DNA of 64,000 nucleotides from Pseudochelatococcus sp047501465 (GCF_047501465.1 NZ_JAZDRL010000001.1:1488001-1552000); one strand, 5' to 3'; positions 53,678 through 63,650 are shown, counted from the stretch's first letter. The notes: generated from the sequence alone by a model not told the origin. Numbers and translations are program-made.

Positions 53678-54749
53678 TGTCATAAAAGTCATCCGCCGTA
53701 TCAGGACGCACGAGAGACTGCGCTATCCGACTTGCGAATGGCAAACGGTAGTGCAGAGGGTCCCAGAAATTCGCATCTTCGCGGGTGATGGATGATGCTT
53801 TTCGGAAATCCAGCACGGTCGCATTATGGCGCGCACCAATTGCGGTGAAGTGTTGCTTGCAGGCACTGTCTTCAGCGGCCAATAAAGAGCCAGGACGCGG
53901 TTGCGCGCTGATGTGCGCGGGCGGGAACAGGATATAAACCTGCGTTTGCGCTGGCACCTGCTGCAATAGCGCATCAAGCCAATCAGCCGCTGGAAACTGC
54001 CAGGCTGCTTGCTCCTGTGCTGTAGGGATAACGGGCGGGTTTTGTGGCGTTACTTCCGCAGGAAGGCCCTTGGCAGCGTTCTCGGCCCAAATATGGGTGC
54101 GAGCGCGGGTTGGATCATACAGGTTATCGGGCGGCACAAATATGCCATAACCGTCATCACGCAGCGATACGTCTCGCAAGCCAAGGCGATGTGACATGAG
54201 GCGTATGGAGATTTCCAGTGACTTCATATTGAGTGTGTCGAGCCAGTCATTCCAGTGGTTATCGTCGTAGAAGCGCTCTGGGAAAGTGCGGAAGGTGAGG
54301 CGCTTTTCGGGCGTATCCGCAAGCCTGTCGCACCATGGGCGGTCAATGCCGACAATAAGCACCTGTGGCGCGGGCTGTGCGCGTAGGAAAAGCCGCGCAA
54401 GCTGCATCTGTTCCCACGGTGTGGCCGCATTCATCGCCAGATTTGCAAAGTGAATTGGTTCACCGGAGGAGGGTGCGAACAGACGATCAAGCTCCTCCGG
54501 ATCGATCAATCGTAGCGAAGAGGTGCCAAACACAGCAGCATTATAAAGATGGCTGCGCGCAAGCTGCGGGTACATAAAGCGCTGATTGATATCGACAATA
54601 GGACGAGGCTCATCGCCAGCACCCACGCGGATACCATAAGGATCAACCACAATGACAAGTGCCGCCAGCGCGCTACCTGCAAGGATGAACGAAACGACAA
54701 AGACAGCCAGAAATCGCCGCCAGAGATTAAATTTGTACCGTGAATGCAT
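53634..54749 (-). CDS. Membrane-anchored SGNH-like protein
   Basis: Protein of 371 residues with one N-terminal membrane segment (FLAVFVVSFILAGSALAALVIVV), then a periplasmic domain. GTSSLR could be the Ser nucleophile block and FWDPLHY the Asp-His block of SGNH/GDSL hydrolases, with IVGIDRPW between. Such proteins often act on acyl groups of polysaccharides. The enzyme type is inferred and activity is unproven. It begins five bases after the DsbA-family gene and overlaps tgt by 44 bases at its 3' end. Confidence 0.65.
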   Translation of the reverse strand: MHSRYKFNLWRRFLAVFVVSFILAGSALAALVIVVDPYGIRVGAGDEPRPIVDINQRFMYPQLARSHLYNAAVFGTSSLRLIDPEELDRLFAPSSGEPIHFANLAMNAATPWEQMQLARLFLRAQPAPQVLIVGIDRPWCDRLADTPEKRLTFRTFPERFYDDNHWNDWLDTLNMKSLEISIRLMSHRLGLRDVSLRDDGYGIFVPPDNLYDPTRARTHIWAENAAKGLPAEVTPQNPPVIPTAQEQAAWQFPAADWLDALLQQVPAQTQVYILFPPAHISAQPRPGSLLAAEDSACKQHFTAIGARHNATVLDFRKASSITREDANFWDPLHYRLPFASRIAQSLVRPDTADDFYDIIRRRAPNHPSSAQ

Positions 54750-54754
54750 CGTGA

Positions 54755-55453
54755 TCAGGCGTCCGTCGATCCCTTGCCCGCAGGTGTTTCATTCGTTGCG
54801 GGCTCATTGGCGGCTTGCTGCAGCGCATCAGCTAATGCTTGTGCCGACTGAGCGCCTGCGACCCCATAGCGACCATCAATAATAAAGAATGGCACGCCCG
54901 TTATACCAAGGCGTGCGGCGACTGCAATTTCTTCATTCACTTCCTGCTTGTCCCAATCACCCGCCAGACGATTGGCGACTGCCTCGCCATCAAGGCCCGC
55001 CTGTGTCGCAACTTCTTGAAGAACCGCAGGATCGCCGATATCGACACCTTCACAAAAATAGAGTGCAAAAAGCCGCTCAGCTACAGCGGATTGCGTGGCA
55101 TTGCTTTGCGCCCAGCGAATAATGCGGTGTGCATCCAACGTATTTGGCGCACGGGTGATGCGATCAAAGTGAAAGTTGATGCCCTCTTCCTTGCCCAAAG
55201 CGACAAGGCGTTCATGAGCTGCATCAATGCGCTCCTGATCGCCGAATTTTTGCAGCATATATGCCGTGCGATCAACGCCGCCTGCCGGGATGGTTGGATC
55301 AAGCTGGAAAGGGCGCCAATTAATCTGCACGTCAAGATCGGGCACTAATTCAAGCGCGCGCATGACGCGTTTGGAGCCAATATAGCACCATGGGCACACG
55401 ACATCAGACACGATATCGAGGCTAATAGCGCGCGGTTGGTTTGTCGTGCTCAT
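54755..55453 (-). CDS. DsbA-family (FrnE-like) oxidoreductase
   Basis: Thioredoxin-fold protein of 232 residues with CPWCYIGSKR near residue 20 and the cis-Pro region GITGVPFFIIDGRYGVAGAQ. No signal peptide is present, so it acts in the cytosol like other FrnE/2-hydroxychromene-2-carboxylate isomerase relatives. GGGAAG precedes the ATG. First gene of a two-gene unit with the SGNH-like gene. Confidence 0.9.
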   Translation of the reverse strand: MSTTNQPRAISLDIVSDVVCPWCYIGSKRVMRALELVPDLDVQINWRPFQLDPTIPAGGVDRTAYMLQKFGDQERIDAAHERLVALGKEEGINFHFDRITRAPNTLDAHRIIRWAQSNATQSAVAERLFALYFCEGVDIGDPAVLQEVATQAGLDGEAVANRLAGDWDKQEVNEEIAVAARLGITGVPFFIIDGRYGVAGAQSAQALADALQQAANEPATNETPAGKGSTDA

Positions 55454-55521
55454 GCTGATCTTCCCGAAAAGGCCACCCGAGGAGGAGCTTCAGATTCGAT
55501 AACGCCTACCTGCTATGACCT

Positions 55522-57459
55522 TTAAGGCTTTTGCCACCACGTGTCGATAAGTGCCCCCGGAATTGCGCCCACTGCAGCAGACCCACTGACAAATAACGGT
55601 ACTTTTTCTGGCCGTTCGACTGTTGCACGTCGTGCCACCCATCGTTCGTCAACATGGAAGAGGGGCATCACATAGAAGCCTGACAGCAATGTGCGATCCA
55701 AAGCGCGCACGGCATCGGTGAACTGCTCCTGCGTTTGCGCCACCAGAAGCGCATCGATCATGGCATCAATAGCAGGGGATTTAGCGCCTGTAATATTCAA
55801 CGATCCCGGCCGATCAGCCGAGGCTGAAGACCAGCGGTTCAACTGTTCGGAACCCGGTGAGGCAGATACATTCCACGTGTAAAGAATTACATCGAAATCT
55901 GCCGCCAGAAGCCGTTTCCAATACTGCGCCTCGTCTACAAGCCGCACATTTGCTGTAATGCCAGCTGGTTTGAGTGATTGCGCGAAATTAAGCGCCAGCC
56001 GTTCCTGATCGCGCGATACCACCATGATTTCAAACGTCAGTGGTTCACCACTTTCATTGCGCAGGACGTCGCCCTTCAATGTGTAGCCAGCCGATGCTAA
56101 TAGATCGAGGCCTTTGCGGGCTAACGTGCGATCGCGTCCAGAGCCATCTGCTTCGGGTGGCCGCCAGGTGCCTTCCATGATGTCTGGGCGCACAGCATCC
56201 GGGAATGGCGCCAGCAATGCCCGCTCACCAGCCGACGCTGGAACCCCCTGTGATGACAGTGCCGAGCCGGAAAAATAGCTGCCCGTGCGTGTATATAGAT
56301 CATGGAAGAGATTGCGGTTTACCCACGGAAAATCAAAAAAGTAGGCTAGGGCTTCTCGCACCTTGATATCTGCCAGCGGCCCGCGTCGGGTATTTAATGC
56401 AAAGCCATACATCGGACGTGGTGTGGCGAGGGGCAACGTCTCCTTGATGATTGTGCCATCCTTCATCGCGGGGAAGTCATAGCCCGTGGCCCAGCGTGCT
56501 GCGCTTTCCTCGATGCGCACGTCATAAAGACCGGCCTTGAATGCCTCGAACTGGGTGTTCACATCGCGATAATAATCAAAGCGAATTTCATCAAAATTAT
56601 ACAGCCCACGCGTAATAGGCAGATCCTGTGCCCAGAAATTCGGATCGCGTTTGAAAGAGATGCTGCGTCCGGCATCGACCTCCGCAACTACATAGGGGCC
56701 GGAGCCAACTGGGGTCTGGAATGTCGCCTGCTCAAAGGTCTGATCATCGATAAGATGCGAGGGCAACACTGGCATCTGCGCAAGGATCATGGGTGTTTCG
56801 CGATTACCACCAGTGATGTCGAAACGCACGGTTAGCGGATCGATCTCATCCACATGCGTCACTTGCCCATAAAAGCTGCGATAAAACATCTGCCCTTTTG
56901 AGCGTAGAAGATTGAAACTGAACAGAATATCTTCCGCAGTGATCGGATGGCCGTCGGAGAAGCGCGCCCGTGGATTAATGTGGAAAATAATGAAGCTGCG
57001 ATCGTCAGGCATGCGCACGGCATTAGCCACAAGGCCATAGAGCGAAAACGGCTCATCAGCAGAACGCGCCATTAATGGCTGAAACACCAGGTTGGTAATG
57101 CCCTGTGCTGCTATGCCCTTTGGCGTAAAGGGGTTGAGGTTATCAAACGTGCCTGTGACGCCTTGTACCAAACGCCCACCCTTTGGAGCATCGGGATTGA
57201 CATAAGGCAGAGCAGTAAATTCATCAGGTAGCTGCGGCTCACCGTGCTGTGCCAGTGCATCAAGCAGGGGAAGGTTTTTCCAGTCTTCCGAGTGGTCGCC
57301 TGGAAGCTCGTCTACAGCAGTCTCTTGATGCTCTGTCAGATCGCGAATGACTGGTTTGGCATGCACTGTCAAAGGCATGAAGCTGACAGCAAGGAGCATA
57401 AACAAGGCCCCCCAGGCAATGGCCGTATACCCCTTAAAGGAAGCACTTGCACGACGCAT
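55522..57459 (-). CDS. Extracellular solute-binding protein, family 5 (YejA-like)
   Basis: Periplasmic oligopeptide-type binding protein of 645 residues from MRRASASF, which gives a standard signal peptide (hydrophobic stretch to VHA). A frame to 57522 adds 21 residues with no ribosome site. It includes GTFDNLNPFTPKG, SDGHPITAEDILFSF and GLLASAGYTLKGDVL. YejA partners yejB, yejE and yejF are not in the window, so the permease must be elsewhere or this is an orphan. Ligand unknown. Confidence 0.88.
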   Translation of the reverse strand: MRRASASFKGYTAIAWGALFMLLAVSFMPLTVHAKPVIRDLTEHQETAVDELPGDHSEDWKNLPLLDALAQHGEPQLPDEFTALPYVNPDAPKGGRLVQGVTGTFDNLNPFTPKGIAAQGITNLVFQPLMARSADEPFSLYGLVANAVRMPDDRSFIIFHINPRARFSDGHPITAEDILFSFNLLRSKGQMFYRSFYGQVTHVDEIDPLTVRFDITGGNRETPMILAQMPVLPSHLIDDQTFEQATFQTPVGSGPYVVAEVDAGRSISFKRDPNFWAQDLPITRGLYNFDEIRFDYYRDVNTQFEAFKAGLYDVRIEESAARWATGYDFPAMKDGTIIKETLPLATPRPMYGFALNTRRGPLADIKVREALAYFFDFPWVNRNLFHDLYTRTGSYFSGSALSSQGVPASAGERALLAPFPDAVRPDIMEGTWRPPEADGSGRDRTLARKGLDLLASAGYTLKGDVLRNESGEPLTFEIMVVSRDQERLALNFAQSLKPAGITANVRLVDEAQYWKRLLAADFDVILYTWNVSASPGSEQLNRWSSASADRPGSLNITGAKSPAIDAMIDALLVAQTQEQFTDAVRALDRTLLSGFYVMPLFHVDERWVARRATVERPEKVPLFVSGSAAVGAIPGALIDTWWQKP

Positions 57460-57970
57460 TTTGGACGTAATATTTCTGAACGCAACAATCACGGTACTGA
57501 CAATCACTAAAGGGGAAAACATCTGGAGAGAGTATCCTGTTGCAATGATTCGCGTGCAAGTTTATGCGATTGATGTAGTGAGAACACTCTGTATAACTGC
57601 ATCAATCGGTGAACGGTGCTGGAAAGCGCGTATAATACAAGATAAATACACGCATGAGTCGTGTCATTCAATCGCCTCAATCTGTCTCAAATTGATGGCG
57701 GTGGATTTTTGCGTAAAATCGCTTTTTTCCTCTGCGCTTTATCGAGTTGTAGGATTGCAGGTTAGCATGTCAACAGGCAGGTTACATAATTTGCTTATGA
57801 AGGCGTGCTGGCGGGATGATCTGGAAGGGATTTTCCCTTTAGAAGGTTCTGCTTAATGGCACCTAATGCCTATCGGTCATGCGCACGGCATTCGTGTGTG
57901 AATTCGCTGGGAATGGATCGCTCTTCTTGAGCGCTTCTGTTGAACCGGCATTATAAAAAAGGATCAGTCG
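57460..57970. other. Gap of about 500 bases between yejA-like and ialB
   Basis: A 29-residue frame at 57767-57856 has a weak ribosome site and I do not support it. The last 60 bases before ialB hold TATAAAAAAGGA, a -10-like and ribosome-site-like block. No RNA gene seen. Confidence 0.4.
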
Positions 57971-58705
57971 ATGACCCGCGTGAAACAGTCGGCGCCGCTG
58001 CGGGCCGCTAATGGAATCATGATGGCGCTGGTCGCCGGCATCAGCGCATTGGCGCCTGTTGCGGCATATGCGCAAAATGCTCCTGCTGCTCCTGCACAGC
58101 AGGCGCCTATGGATACAGGCCCTTCGCTGGTACAGCTTAAGCCTGAGCCTTCCCAGACGGACTGGACCAAGGTTTGCGGTCGCGATGAAGGCGCAAACAA
58201 GGAAATCTGCTACACCACCCGCGATTTCGTGACGGAGCAAGGTCAGCCTGTGCTCGCTGCTGCGATCTATGACGTGAAGGGCGAAACCACAAAGATCGTT
58301 CGCTTCCTCATGCCACTTGGCCTGCTGCTGCGCCCAGGTTTGCGCTTCGCTGTTGACAAGAACGACGCGGTCGCTGGTCAATACGCCATCTGCTTCCCGA
58401 ACGGTTGCTTTGCTGAAGCGCCTGTGCCGGATGCTTTTGTGACCTCAATGAAGCGTGGCACCGTGCTGAACGTGAGCGCACAGAACCAGATGGGACGTGA
58501 GGTCACGTTTGCTGTGCCGCTGGCAGGTTTCACCAAGGGCTTTGACGGTAAGCCGATTGATCCGCAGGCGCTTGAGGAGCAACAGCGCAGGCTGCAAGAA
58601 GCGCTTCAGAAGCGCTCGGAAGAATTGCGTCAGCGCAGTGGCCAGGCCGGTCAGGATGCAGCCCCAGCGGCCCCGACTGCGCCTGCTGCTCCAGCAGCAA
58701 AGTAA
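57971..58705 (+). CDS. ialB: Invasion-associated locus B (IalB) family protein
   Basis: Exported protein of 244 residues. Signal peptide up to about residue 35 (ending AYA), a Pro/Ala linker, then the IalB domain with WTKVCGRDEGANKEICYTTRDF and GQYAICFPNGCFAEA; four or five cysteines suggest disulphides. A Gln/Arg-rich coiled coil and Pro/Ala tail end the protein. IalB was described in Bartonella for erythrocyte entry, but the family is widespread in free-living Hyphomicrobiales with unknown function. A strong terminator follows. Confidence 0.9.
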   Translation: MTRVKQSAPLRAANGIMMALVAGISALAPVAAYAQNAPAAPAQQAPMDTGPSLVQLKPEPSQTDWTKVCGRDEGANKEICYTTRDFVTEQGQPVLAAAIYDVKGETTKIVRFLMPLGLLLRPGLRFAVDKNDAVAGQYAICFPNGCFAEAPVPDAFVTSMKRGTVLNVSAQNQMGREVTFAVPLAGFTKGFDGKPIDPQALEEQQRRLQEALQKRSEELRQRSGQAGQDAAPAAPTAPAAPAAK

Positions 58706-58760
58706 TATCACACTTTATTATCTTTCATGCCGGCATTTCGGATGAAAGTTGACAGTATAG

Positions 58761-58786
58761 ACCCCGGCTTCGGCCGGGGTTTTTTT
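58761..58786 (+). terminator. Rho-independent terminator of ialB
   Basis: Eight-base arms ACCCCGGC and GCCGGGGT around a TTCG tetraloop, followed by a run of T. It lies 55 bases after the ialB stop. Confidence 0.95.
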
Positions 58787-58933
58787 ACGTATTCCATCCA
58801 CTTGTTTGTCGGCTTGTTCAACACAGGTTGTATGAACCTGGAAGGGGGAGAAGCAATAAAGAGAATACAAATCTTTAGCCCCAACGGATGCCTGGACGGG
58901 TAGAGCCATGGAGTCGATAATGATCACTGCCTC

Positions 58934-60775
58934 TCAGGGAGATGGCCCAGGCTGCCGCGTTGATGCGTTTGAACGCTCAATCAGCATGCGGATATCGGGC
59001 GTCACTACCGGATAGTCCCACGATCCGCTGATCTCAATTGGAAAGCCAACTGGTTCAGTTGCTTGTTCACGTCTCGCTGTATTTTCATCATCAGGCGCTG
59101 TGTTGGCAGCCTTATCGCTGACCCGTAATCGGAGAGCTAATGAGCGGTCCGCAATGCCGATCTCACCGCTGAGCCCCCCCGACAAATTGCCGGTAAAGCG
59201 GAGATTGGCAACAAGATCACCATCGCCTTGATGAATGGCCAGCGTTGCATCCATGGTTTCAAAGGGTGAATGACCGCCGCGCCAATCGAGAGCTGTTGCG
59301 AGAGGGCGATGGCGTACACGCCGAATGACACTGGCAAGATCTACACCTTCAAGAGAGCCTTCCATAGCATGTGCTGTGACAATTCCAGAAAGACTTTGCG
59401 CGATGGCATCGGGTGATCTGCCTATTCCTTCCAATGCAATCTGCCCGCTGACCGTGCCTGACAATAAAACGTTACCGAATAGACGTTGTGTGGCCTTACT
59501 TGCATTAATGCTATCAAAGGTGCCTGTAAGGCGGCTTGCGAAATTATCTTGTGTTGGAGCCAACTGCAGCTTGCCCTTGATTATCCCATCGTCAAGGCTT
59601 GCTTGATTGAGCGCAAGCTCAACCTTGTTTCCGATTACCAATAAGCCTGCCGCAACATCCTGCATATCAAGCGTGCCTATTGTGGCGCGGGTTGTGGAGA
59701 GGCGAATGTCGAGATCATTGGGAATGCCGGTGCGGCGATCGATCAATGGTGTGCTCTGCCATCCGGATCCAGCAGCAGGACTACTGATAGGTATAAGAAG
59801 GCGGTTGAAATCGAGCGCTGTCGCATCAAGTGTGGCGGACACCAGCATCCGGCCCGCATCTGTAATGTTTGCACCAAGTGCTCCCTCAAGCGTGCCTCCC
59901 TCAACCTCAATGCGCGCGTCAGGTATCGATAGGCCATCGCTGGAAAGATGTGCTGTGCCTTTAATTGCAAGCTGCCCTGCATCTTCCGCAAAAGAGAGGG
60001 GAGTGCGCAACCATGCAATGGCACGCCCAAGTGATCCGGTGCGCAGCACTAGCTCGCCATTGAGTTCGGGAATAGCGCTTGCCGCGATCTGGCCGCTGAA
60101 GTTGAAGGAAATTGGGCGTGAGGATAGACGCACAAACAGGGGAGAGGGTTGACCAGCCGTAAGGGCGTCTGGCAGTAGTTTCTCAATGTGTAGATCAACA
60201 GCTTCGCCACGCCACATGGCCGTAGCATTAAACGCAAGCGGTCGTCCTGCCTGGGGCCAGTTAATGGCAGCGTTGAGGCGTCTTAGTATAGAACGCGTAC
60301 CAGTCTCATGGATGACAGTGCCATCAACAATTTTTAGGCGTTGCGGAAGATGGAAGTGGTTGATGTCTGTAATTGTTGTGTGTGCCATCGCCCATAAATC
60401 CCTCGGACGTTCTGGCCCAAGCCATCTGATACGCGGATTAACAAGCGTTACTTGATCGGTTTCAAACCTTCCAAAAAGCAGTGGCCATATTTTGAGTTGA
60501 ACAATGATTTCCCGAGCGCGCAGTAGATCGGTATCTTTATCGCTACCTGTGCTTGCAGGATCGGAAATTGCTACCTGAGCCAGTTTGAGGTGTGGCGTGG
60601 GCAATAACCTGAACGATGCATTACCGTGCTTGACAGGCATGCCTGTAGCAAGCTGAAGTCGTTGATTAATTTGGTGTTTAAATGGCAAATGATCCAAAGG
60701 CCATGTAATGGCCCCGGCGGTCACGATAGCGCTAATGGCGAGCGCTGGAATGATATATCGCCGATGAAGGATCAT
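58934..60775 (-). CDS. AsmA family protein
   Basis: Large envelope protein of 613 residues with one N-terminal membrane anchor (IIPALAISAIVTAGAITWPL) and a long periplasmic beta-rich domain. It has HLKLAQVAISDPAS near the start and the AsmA C-terminal block LSGIVTAHAMEGSLEGVDLASVIRRV. AsmA proteins influence outer-membrane assembly or lipid transport; this role is inferred. Single gene, convergent with ialB. Confidence 0.88.
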   Translation of the reverse strand: MILHRRYIIPALAISAIVTAGAITWPLDHLPFKHQINQRLQLATGMPVKHGNASFRLLPTPHLKLAQVAISDPASTGSDKDTDLLRAREIIVQLKIWPLLFGRFETDQVTLVNPRIRWLGPERPRDLWAMAHTTITDINHFHLPQRLKIVDGTVIHETGTRSILRRLNAAINWPQAGRPLAFNATAMWRGEAVDLHIEKLLPDALTAGQPSPLFVRLSSRPISFNFSGQIAASAIPELNGELVLRTGSLGRAIAWLRTPLSFAEDAGQLAIKGTAHLSSDGLSIPDARIEVEGGTLEGALGANITDAGRMLVSATLDATALDFNRLLIPISSPAAGSGWQSTPLIDRRTGIPNDLDIRLSTTRATIGTLDMQDVAAGLLVIGNKVELALNQASLDDGIIKGKLQLAPTQDNFASRLTGTFDSINASKATQRLFGNVLLSGTVSGQIALEGIGRSPDAIAQSLSGIVTAHAMEGSLEGVDLASVIRRVRHRPLATALDWRGGHSPFETMDATLAIHQGDGDLVANLRFTGNLSGGLSGEIGIADRSLALRLRVSDKAANTAPDDENTARREQATEPVGFPIEISGSWDYPVVTPDIRMLIERSNASTRQPGPSP

Positions 60776-61465
60776 ATGACCTGCATGTTAATAATCGCAG
60801 CAACCATAACGCGACCAGGTGTCACAAGTGGTTCCCTTCAACGTATGTTTAAATCGGGCCAGACGAGGCAAGAGTGCATCATTCCTAACATATTCTGCTG
60901 CCGCTGAAAGCGCGCATAATAAGTAAGCAGCTTTTCTCTTAAATCCCATGAATGCATGACAGCGTGTTACAGGCCGATTATTGTGTAGCGCGATCTTAAA
61001 ATCATGCCATGCCACGATCCCGTTCCTAAAGCAAAAACGCGACTCAACTTCCTTGCATGTGGTTACCTTTTGCCGAGATGGGTAGTGGGCACACAGGCGC
61101 CAGGATTATTCTTGACGGTGTTGCGGGGATTCTGGGGAATGGGATGTGGTTTGGGCTTGTGTTTCAGGCTGTGGACAATTATGGAGAGTGCGTTCATGTC
61201 TGCGCTGTCTCCGGTGCAGGCATGCTTTGTGCTGGCTTTTAAGGAGAGCTCTCGCTTTCAGTTGAAGTCGATTCGCTTTGGATTGGCATCGTGCAGGTTG
61301 AGGGGGGGGCGGATTTTCGTTTCCGCCTAATGGATTTGTGCCGGCGGCATAACGGTGTGTCCGTTGATGTTTATCGCGCTTGCATCCGCTGGCGGTGATT
61401 GAAGTGGCCTGGGAATGGGCCTCAAAGAACGAGGATGGCCTGTACGCAGGCCTATTGGAGCAACG
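60776..61465. other. Gap of 690 bases upstream of secE
   Basis: No protein gene supported on either strand and no tRNA-Trp seen, although many bacteria have one just upstream of secE. A short hairpin GGCCTG-TACG-CAGGCC (61436-61451 approximately) lies immediately before the secE ribosome site and could affect translation. TTGACG at about 61114 may be a promoter element. Confidence 0.45.
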
Positions 61466-61660
61466 ATGGCGAAGACGAATCCGGTCGAATTCCTTCAGCA
61501 GGTCCGTGCCGAAACGAAGAAGGTGACGTGGCCAACCCGCAAGGAAACATTGGTCACGACGGCGATGGTTTTCGTCATGGTGCTTGTGGCGTGTATTTTC
61601 TTTTTCATCGTTGACCAGTTGATTCAGCTGGGCATCGGCGCGGTGCTTGGGCTCCGCTGA
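61466..61660 (+). CDS. secE: Preprotein translocase subunit SecE
   Basis: Short single-helix SecE of 64 residues from ATG at 61466 (TTGGAG upstream). It has FLQQVRAETKKVTWPTRKE, the conserved cytosolic amphipathic helix, followed by one membrane segment (AMVFVMVLVACIFFFIV). Part of the SecYEG channel. Followed by nusG as usual. Confidence 0.96.
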   Translation: MAKTNPVEFLQQVRAETKKVTWPTRKETLVTTAMVFVMVLVACIFFFIVDQLIQLGIGAVLGLR

Positions 61661-61749
61661 GACGCATTGATGCGTCTGATGCAATCATTCTATTAGCGGG
61701 TTATCTGGTCTAGTCGCCCTTGTGTGCTGGATCATGGGGAGAGTTGTTG

Positions 61750-62283
61750 ATGTCCAAGCGTTGGTACATTGTCCACGCCTATTCGAATTTTGAGAACAAG
61801 GTCGCTCAGTCGCTTCGTGATCAGGCAGAGCAGCGTGGGCTTGAGGACAAGTTCGACGAAATTCTGGTGCCCACTGAGAAAGTCGTCGAAGTGCGACGCG
61901 GCCGTAAGGTGGATACCGAGCGCAAGTTTTTTCCGGGGTATGTGCTGGTGAAGTGCGACCTGACGGATGATGTCTACCATTTGATCAAGAACACACCGAA
62001 GGTCACGGGCTTTTTGGGGGCTGACAAATCGAAGCCTCTTCCGATCCCTGACCATGAGGCAGAACGGATTAAAGGGCAGGTGGCTGAGGGCGTTGAACAT
62101 CCAAAGCCTTCGATCAGTTTCGAGGTTGGCGAGCAGGTGCGTGTGTCCGATGGGCCATTTGCATCGTTCAACGGAATTGTGGAAGAGGTCGACGACGCGC
62201 GCGCCCGCCTTAAGGTGGCCGTTTCAATCTTCGGTCGCGCAACTCCTGTTGAGCTTGAGTATGGTCAGGTCGCCAAGATCTGA
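61750..62283 (+). CDS. nusG: Transcription termination/antitermination protein NusG
   Basis: Protein of 177 residues from MSKRWYIVHAYSNFENKVA with GGGGAGAG upstream. NGN domain with FFPGYVLVKCDLTDDVYHLI, then a KOW domain with VSDGPFASFNGIVEEVDDARARLKVAVSIFGRATPVEL. It couples RNA polymerase to Rho or ribosomes. Normal length. Confidence 0.98.
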   Translation: MSKRWYIVHAYSNFENKVAQSLRDQAEQRGLEDKFDEILVPTEKVVEVRRGRKVDTERKFFPGYVLVKCDLTDDVYHLIKNTPKVTGFLGADKSKPLPIPDHEAERIKGQVAEGVEHPKPSISFEVGEQVRVSDGPFASFNGIVEEVDDARARLKVAVSIFGRATPVELEYGQVAKI

Positions 62284-62390
62284 CATTGTTGATGCCTGAA
62301 ACGATTTTCAGAAGGCGTCTCACTTGCATGTGAAGGTTGGTTGCTGTATGGAACCGCCTTCGTTTGATTCATAACGATTCACCAACGCGG

Positions 62391-62469
62391 GAGATCCGCC
62401 TGGCCAGCCAGCCGGGAGTTCGGATCCCACCGCGGACTGCAACTGTGACAGCCGGGCATTCCGGTTGTC
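62391..62469 (+). promoter_or_regulatory. Structured leader before rplK, possible L1 autoregulatory site
   Basis: Two hairpins: GGGAGATCCG / CGGATCCC enclosing about 20 bases (62391-62427), and GACAGCCGG / CCGGTTGTC (62447-62469) with a five-base loop, ending 22 bases before rplK. L1 represses rplK-rplA by binding the leader in E. coli; equivalence here is inferred. Confidence 0.5.
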
Positions 62470-62491
62470 GTTCTGTTTGGGAGCAGCCATC

Positions 62492-62923
62492 ATGGCAAAG
62501 AAGATCACGGGTTACGTGAAGCTTCAGGTTCCGGCGGGCGCGGCTAATCCGTCGCCGCCGATTGGTCCAGCGCTTGGTCAGCGCGGCCTTAATATCATGG
62601 AATTCTGCAAGGCGTTTAACGCTAAGACGGCGCAGATGGAGAAGGGTACTCCGATTCCGGTGATCATCACCGCTTATCAGGACCGCTCCTTCACCTTCGA
62701 AATGAAGCAGCCACCAGTTTCCTTCTATCTCAAGAAGGCTGCAGGTCTTAAGAGCGCGTCGAAGACACCCGGCAAGGGCGGATACGCTGGCAAGGTGACG
62801 AAGGCGCAGATCCTTGAGATCGCGCAGGTAAAGCTTGTTGACCTCAATACTGATACGCTTGAGGCTGCTGCGACGATGATCGAAGGCTCTGCTCGTTCTA
62901 TGGGCATCGAGGTTGTAGGCTAA
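62492..62923 (+). CDS. rplK: 50S ribosomal protein L11
   Basis: Protein of 143 residues from MAKKITGYVKLQVPAGAANP, with GGGAG upstream. PPIGPALGQRGLNIMEFCKAFNA and TLEAAATMIEGSARSMGIEV are the family signatures. Ten bases before rplA. Confidence 0.98.
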   Translation: MAKKITGYVKLQVPAGAANPSPPIGPALGQRGLNIMEFCKAFNAKTAQMEKGTPIPVIITAYQDRSFTFEMKQPPVSFYLKKAAGLKSASKTPGKGGYAGKVTKAQILEIAQVKLVDLNTDTLEAAATMIEGSARSMGIEVVG

Positions 62924-62933
62924 GGGGGCACGA

Positions 62934-63635
62934 ATGGCACATGTTGGAAAACGCGTCGTCGCCTCTCGCGAAGGCATCGACCGCAAGAAGCTTTACACGC
63001 TTGATGCAGCCGTTAAGGCGATCAAGGAACGTGCAACAGCAAAGTTCGACGAAACTGTCGAAATCGCTATGAACCTTGGTGTTGACCCTCGTCATGCTGA
63101 CCAGATGGTCCGTGGCGTTTGCCAGCTCCCTAACGGCTCTGGCCGTACGGTGCGCGTGGCTGTTTTCGCGCGTGGCCCGAAGGCTGATGAGGCGAAGAAG
63201 GCTGGCGCTGATGTTGTGGGCGCTGAGGATCTCTTGGAGCAGATTCAGGGCGGCAACATCAATTTTGACCGTTGCATTGCAACGCCTGACATGATGCCGC
63301 TGGTTGGCCGTCTTGGTAAGGTGCTTGGCCCCCGTGGTCTGATGCCTAATCCCAAGGTCGGAACCGTGACAATGGATGTCGCTGCTGCAGTTGAGGCTGC
63401 TAAGGGCGGTGCTGTTGAATTTCGCGTCGAGAAGGCTGGTATTATCCATGCTGGCATTGGCAAGGTCTCGTTTGATGAGCAGAAGCTGATCGAGAATATC
63501 CGGGCTTTTGCTGATTCAGTTGCCAAGGCTAAGCCATCAGGTTCCAAGGGCACCTATATCCAGCGCATTGCGATATCGTCGACGATGGGGCCTGGTGTTA
63601 AGGTTGAGCCAGCATCGGTTCTTGTTACGGCATAA
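62934..63635 (+). CDS. rplA: 50S ribosomal protein L1
   Basis: Protein of 233 residues with KFDETVEIAMNLGVDPRHADQMVRG, the central LGPRGLMPNPKVGTVT and the C-terminal GTYIQRIAISSTMGPGVKVE. It binds rRNA at the L1 stalk and probably its own mRNA leader. Last gene before the rplJ leader. Confidence 0.98.
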   Translation: MAHVGKRVVASREGIDRKKLYTLDAAVKAIKERATAKFDETVEIAMNLGVDPRHADQMVRGVCQLPNGSGRTVRVAVFARGPKADEAKKAGADVVGAEDLLEQIQGGNINFDRCIATPDMMPLVGRLGKVLGPRGLMPNPKVGTVTMDVAAAVEAAKGGAVEFRVEKAGIIHAGIGKVSFDEQKLIENIRAFADSVAKAKPSGSKGTYIQRIAISSTMGPGVKVEPASVLVTA

Positions 63636-63650
63636 TTCATGAAATATGAG

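Noticed and set aside
57767..57856. 29-residue frame between the yejA-like gene and ialB
   Set aside because: Only a weak ribosome site and no other support.
61004..61330. 108-residue frame before secE
   Set aside because: No ribosome site and low-complexity composition; no protein features. The opposite-strand frame at 61106-61684 covers secE and is also a shadow.
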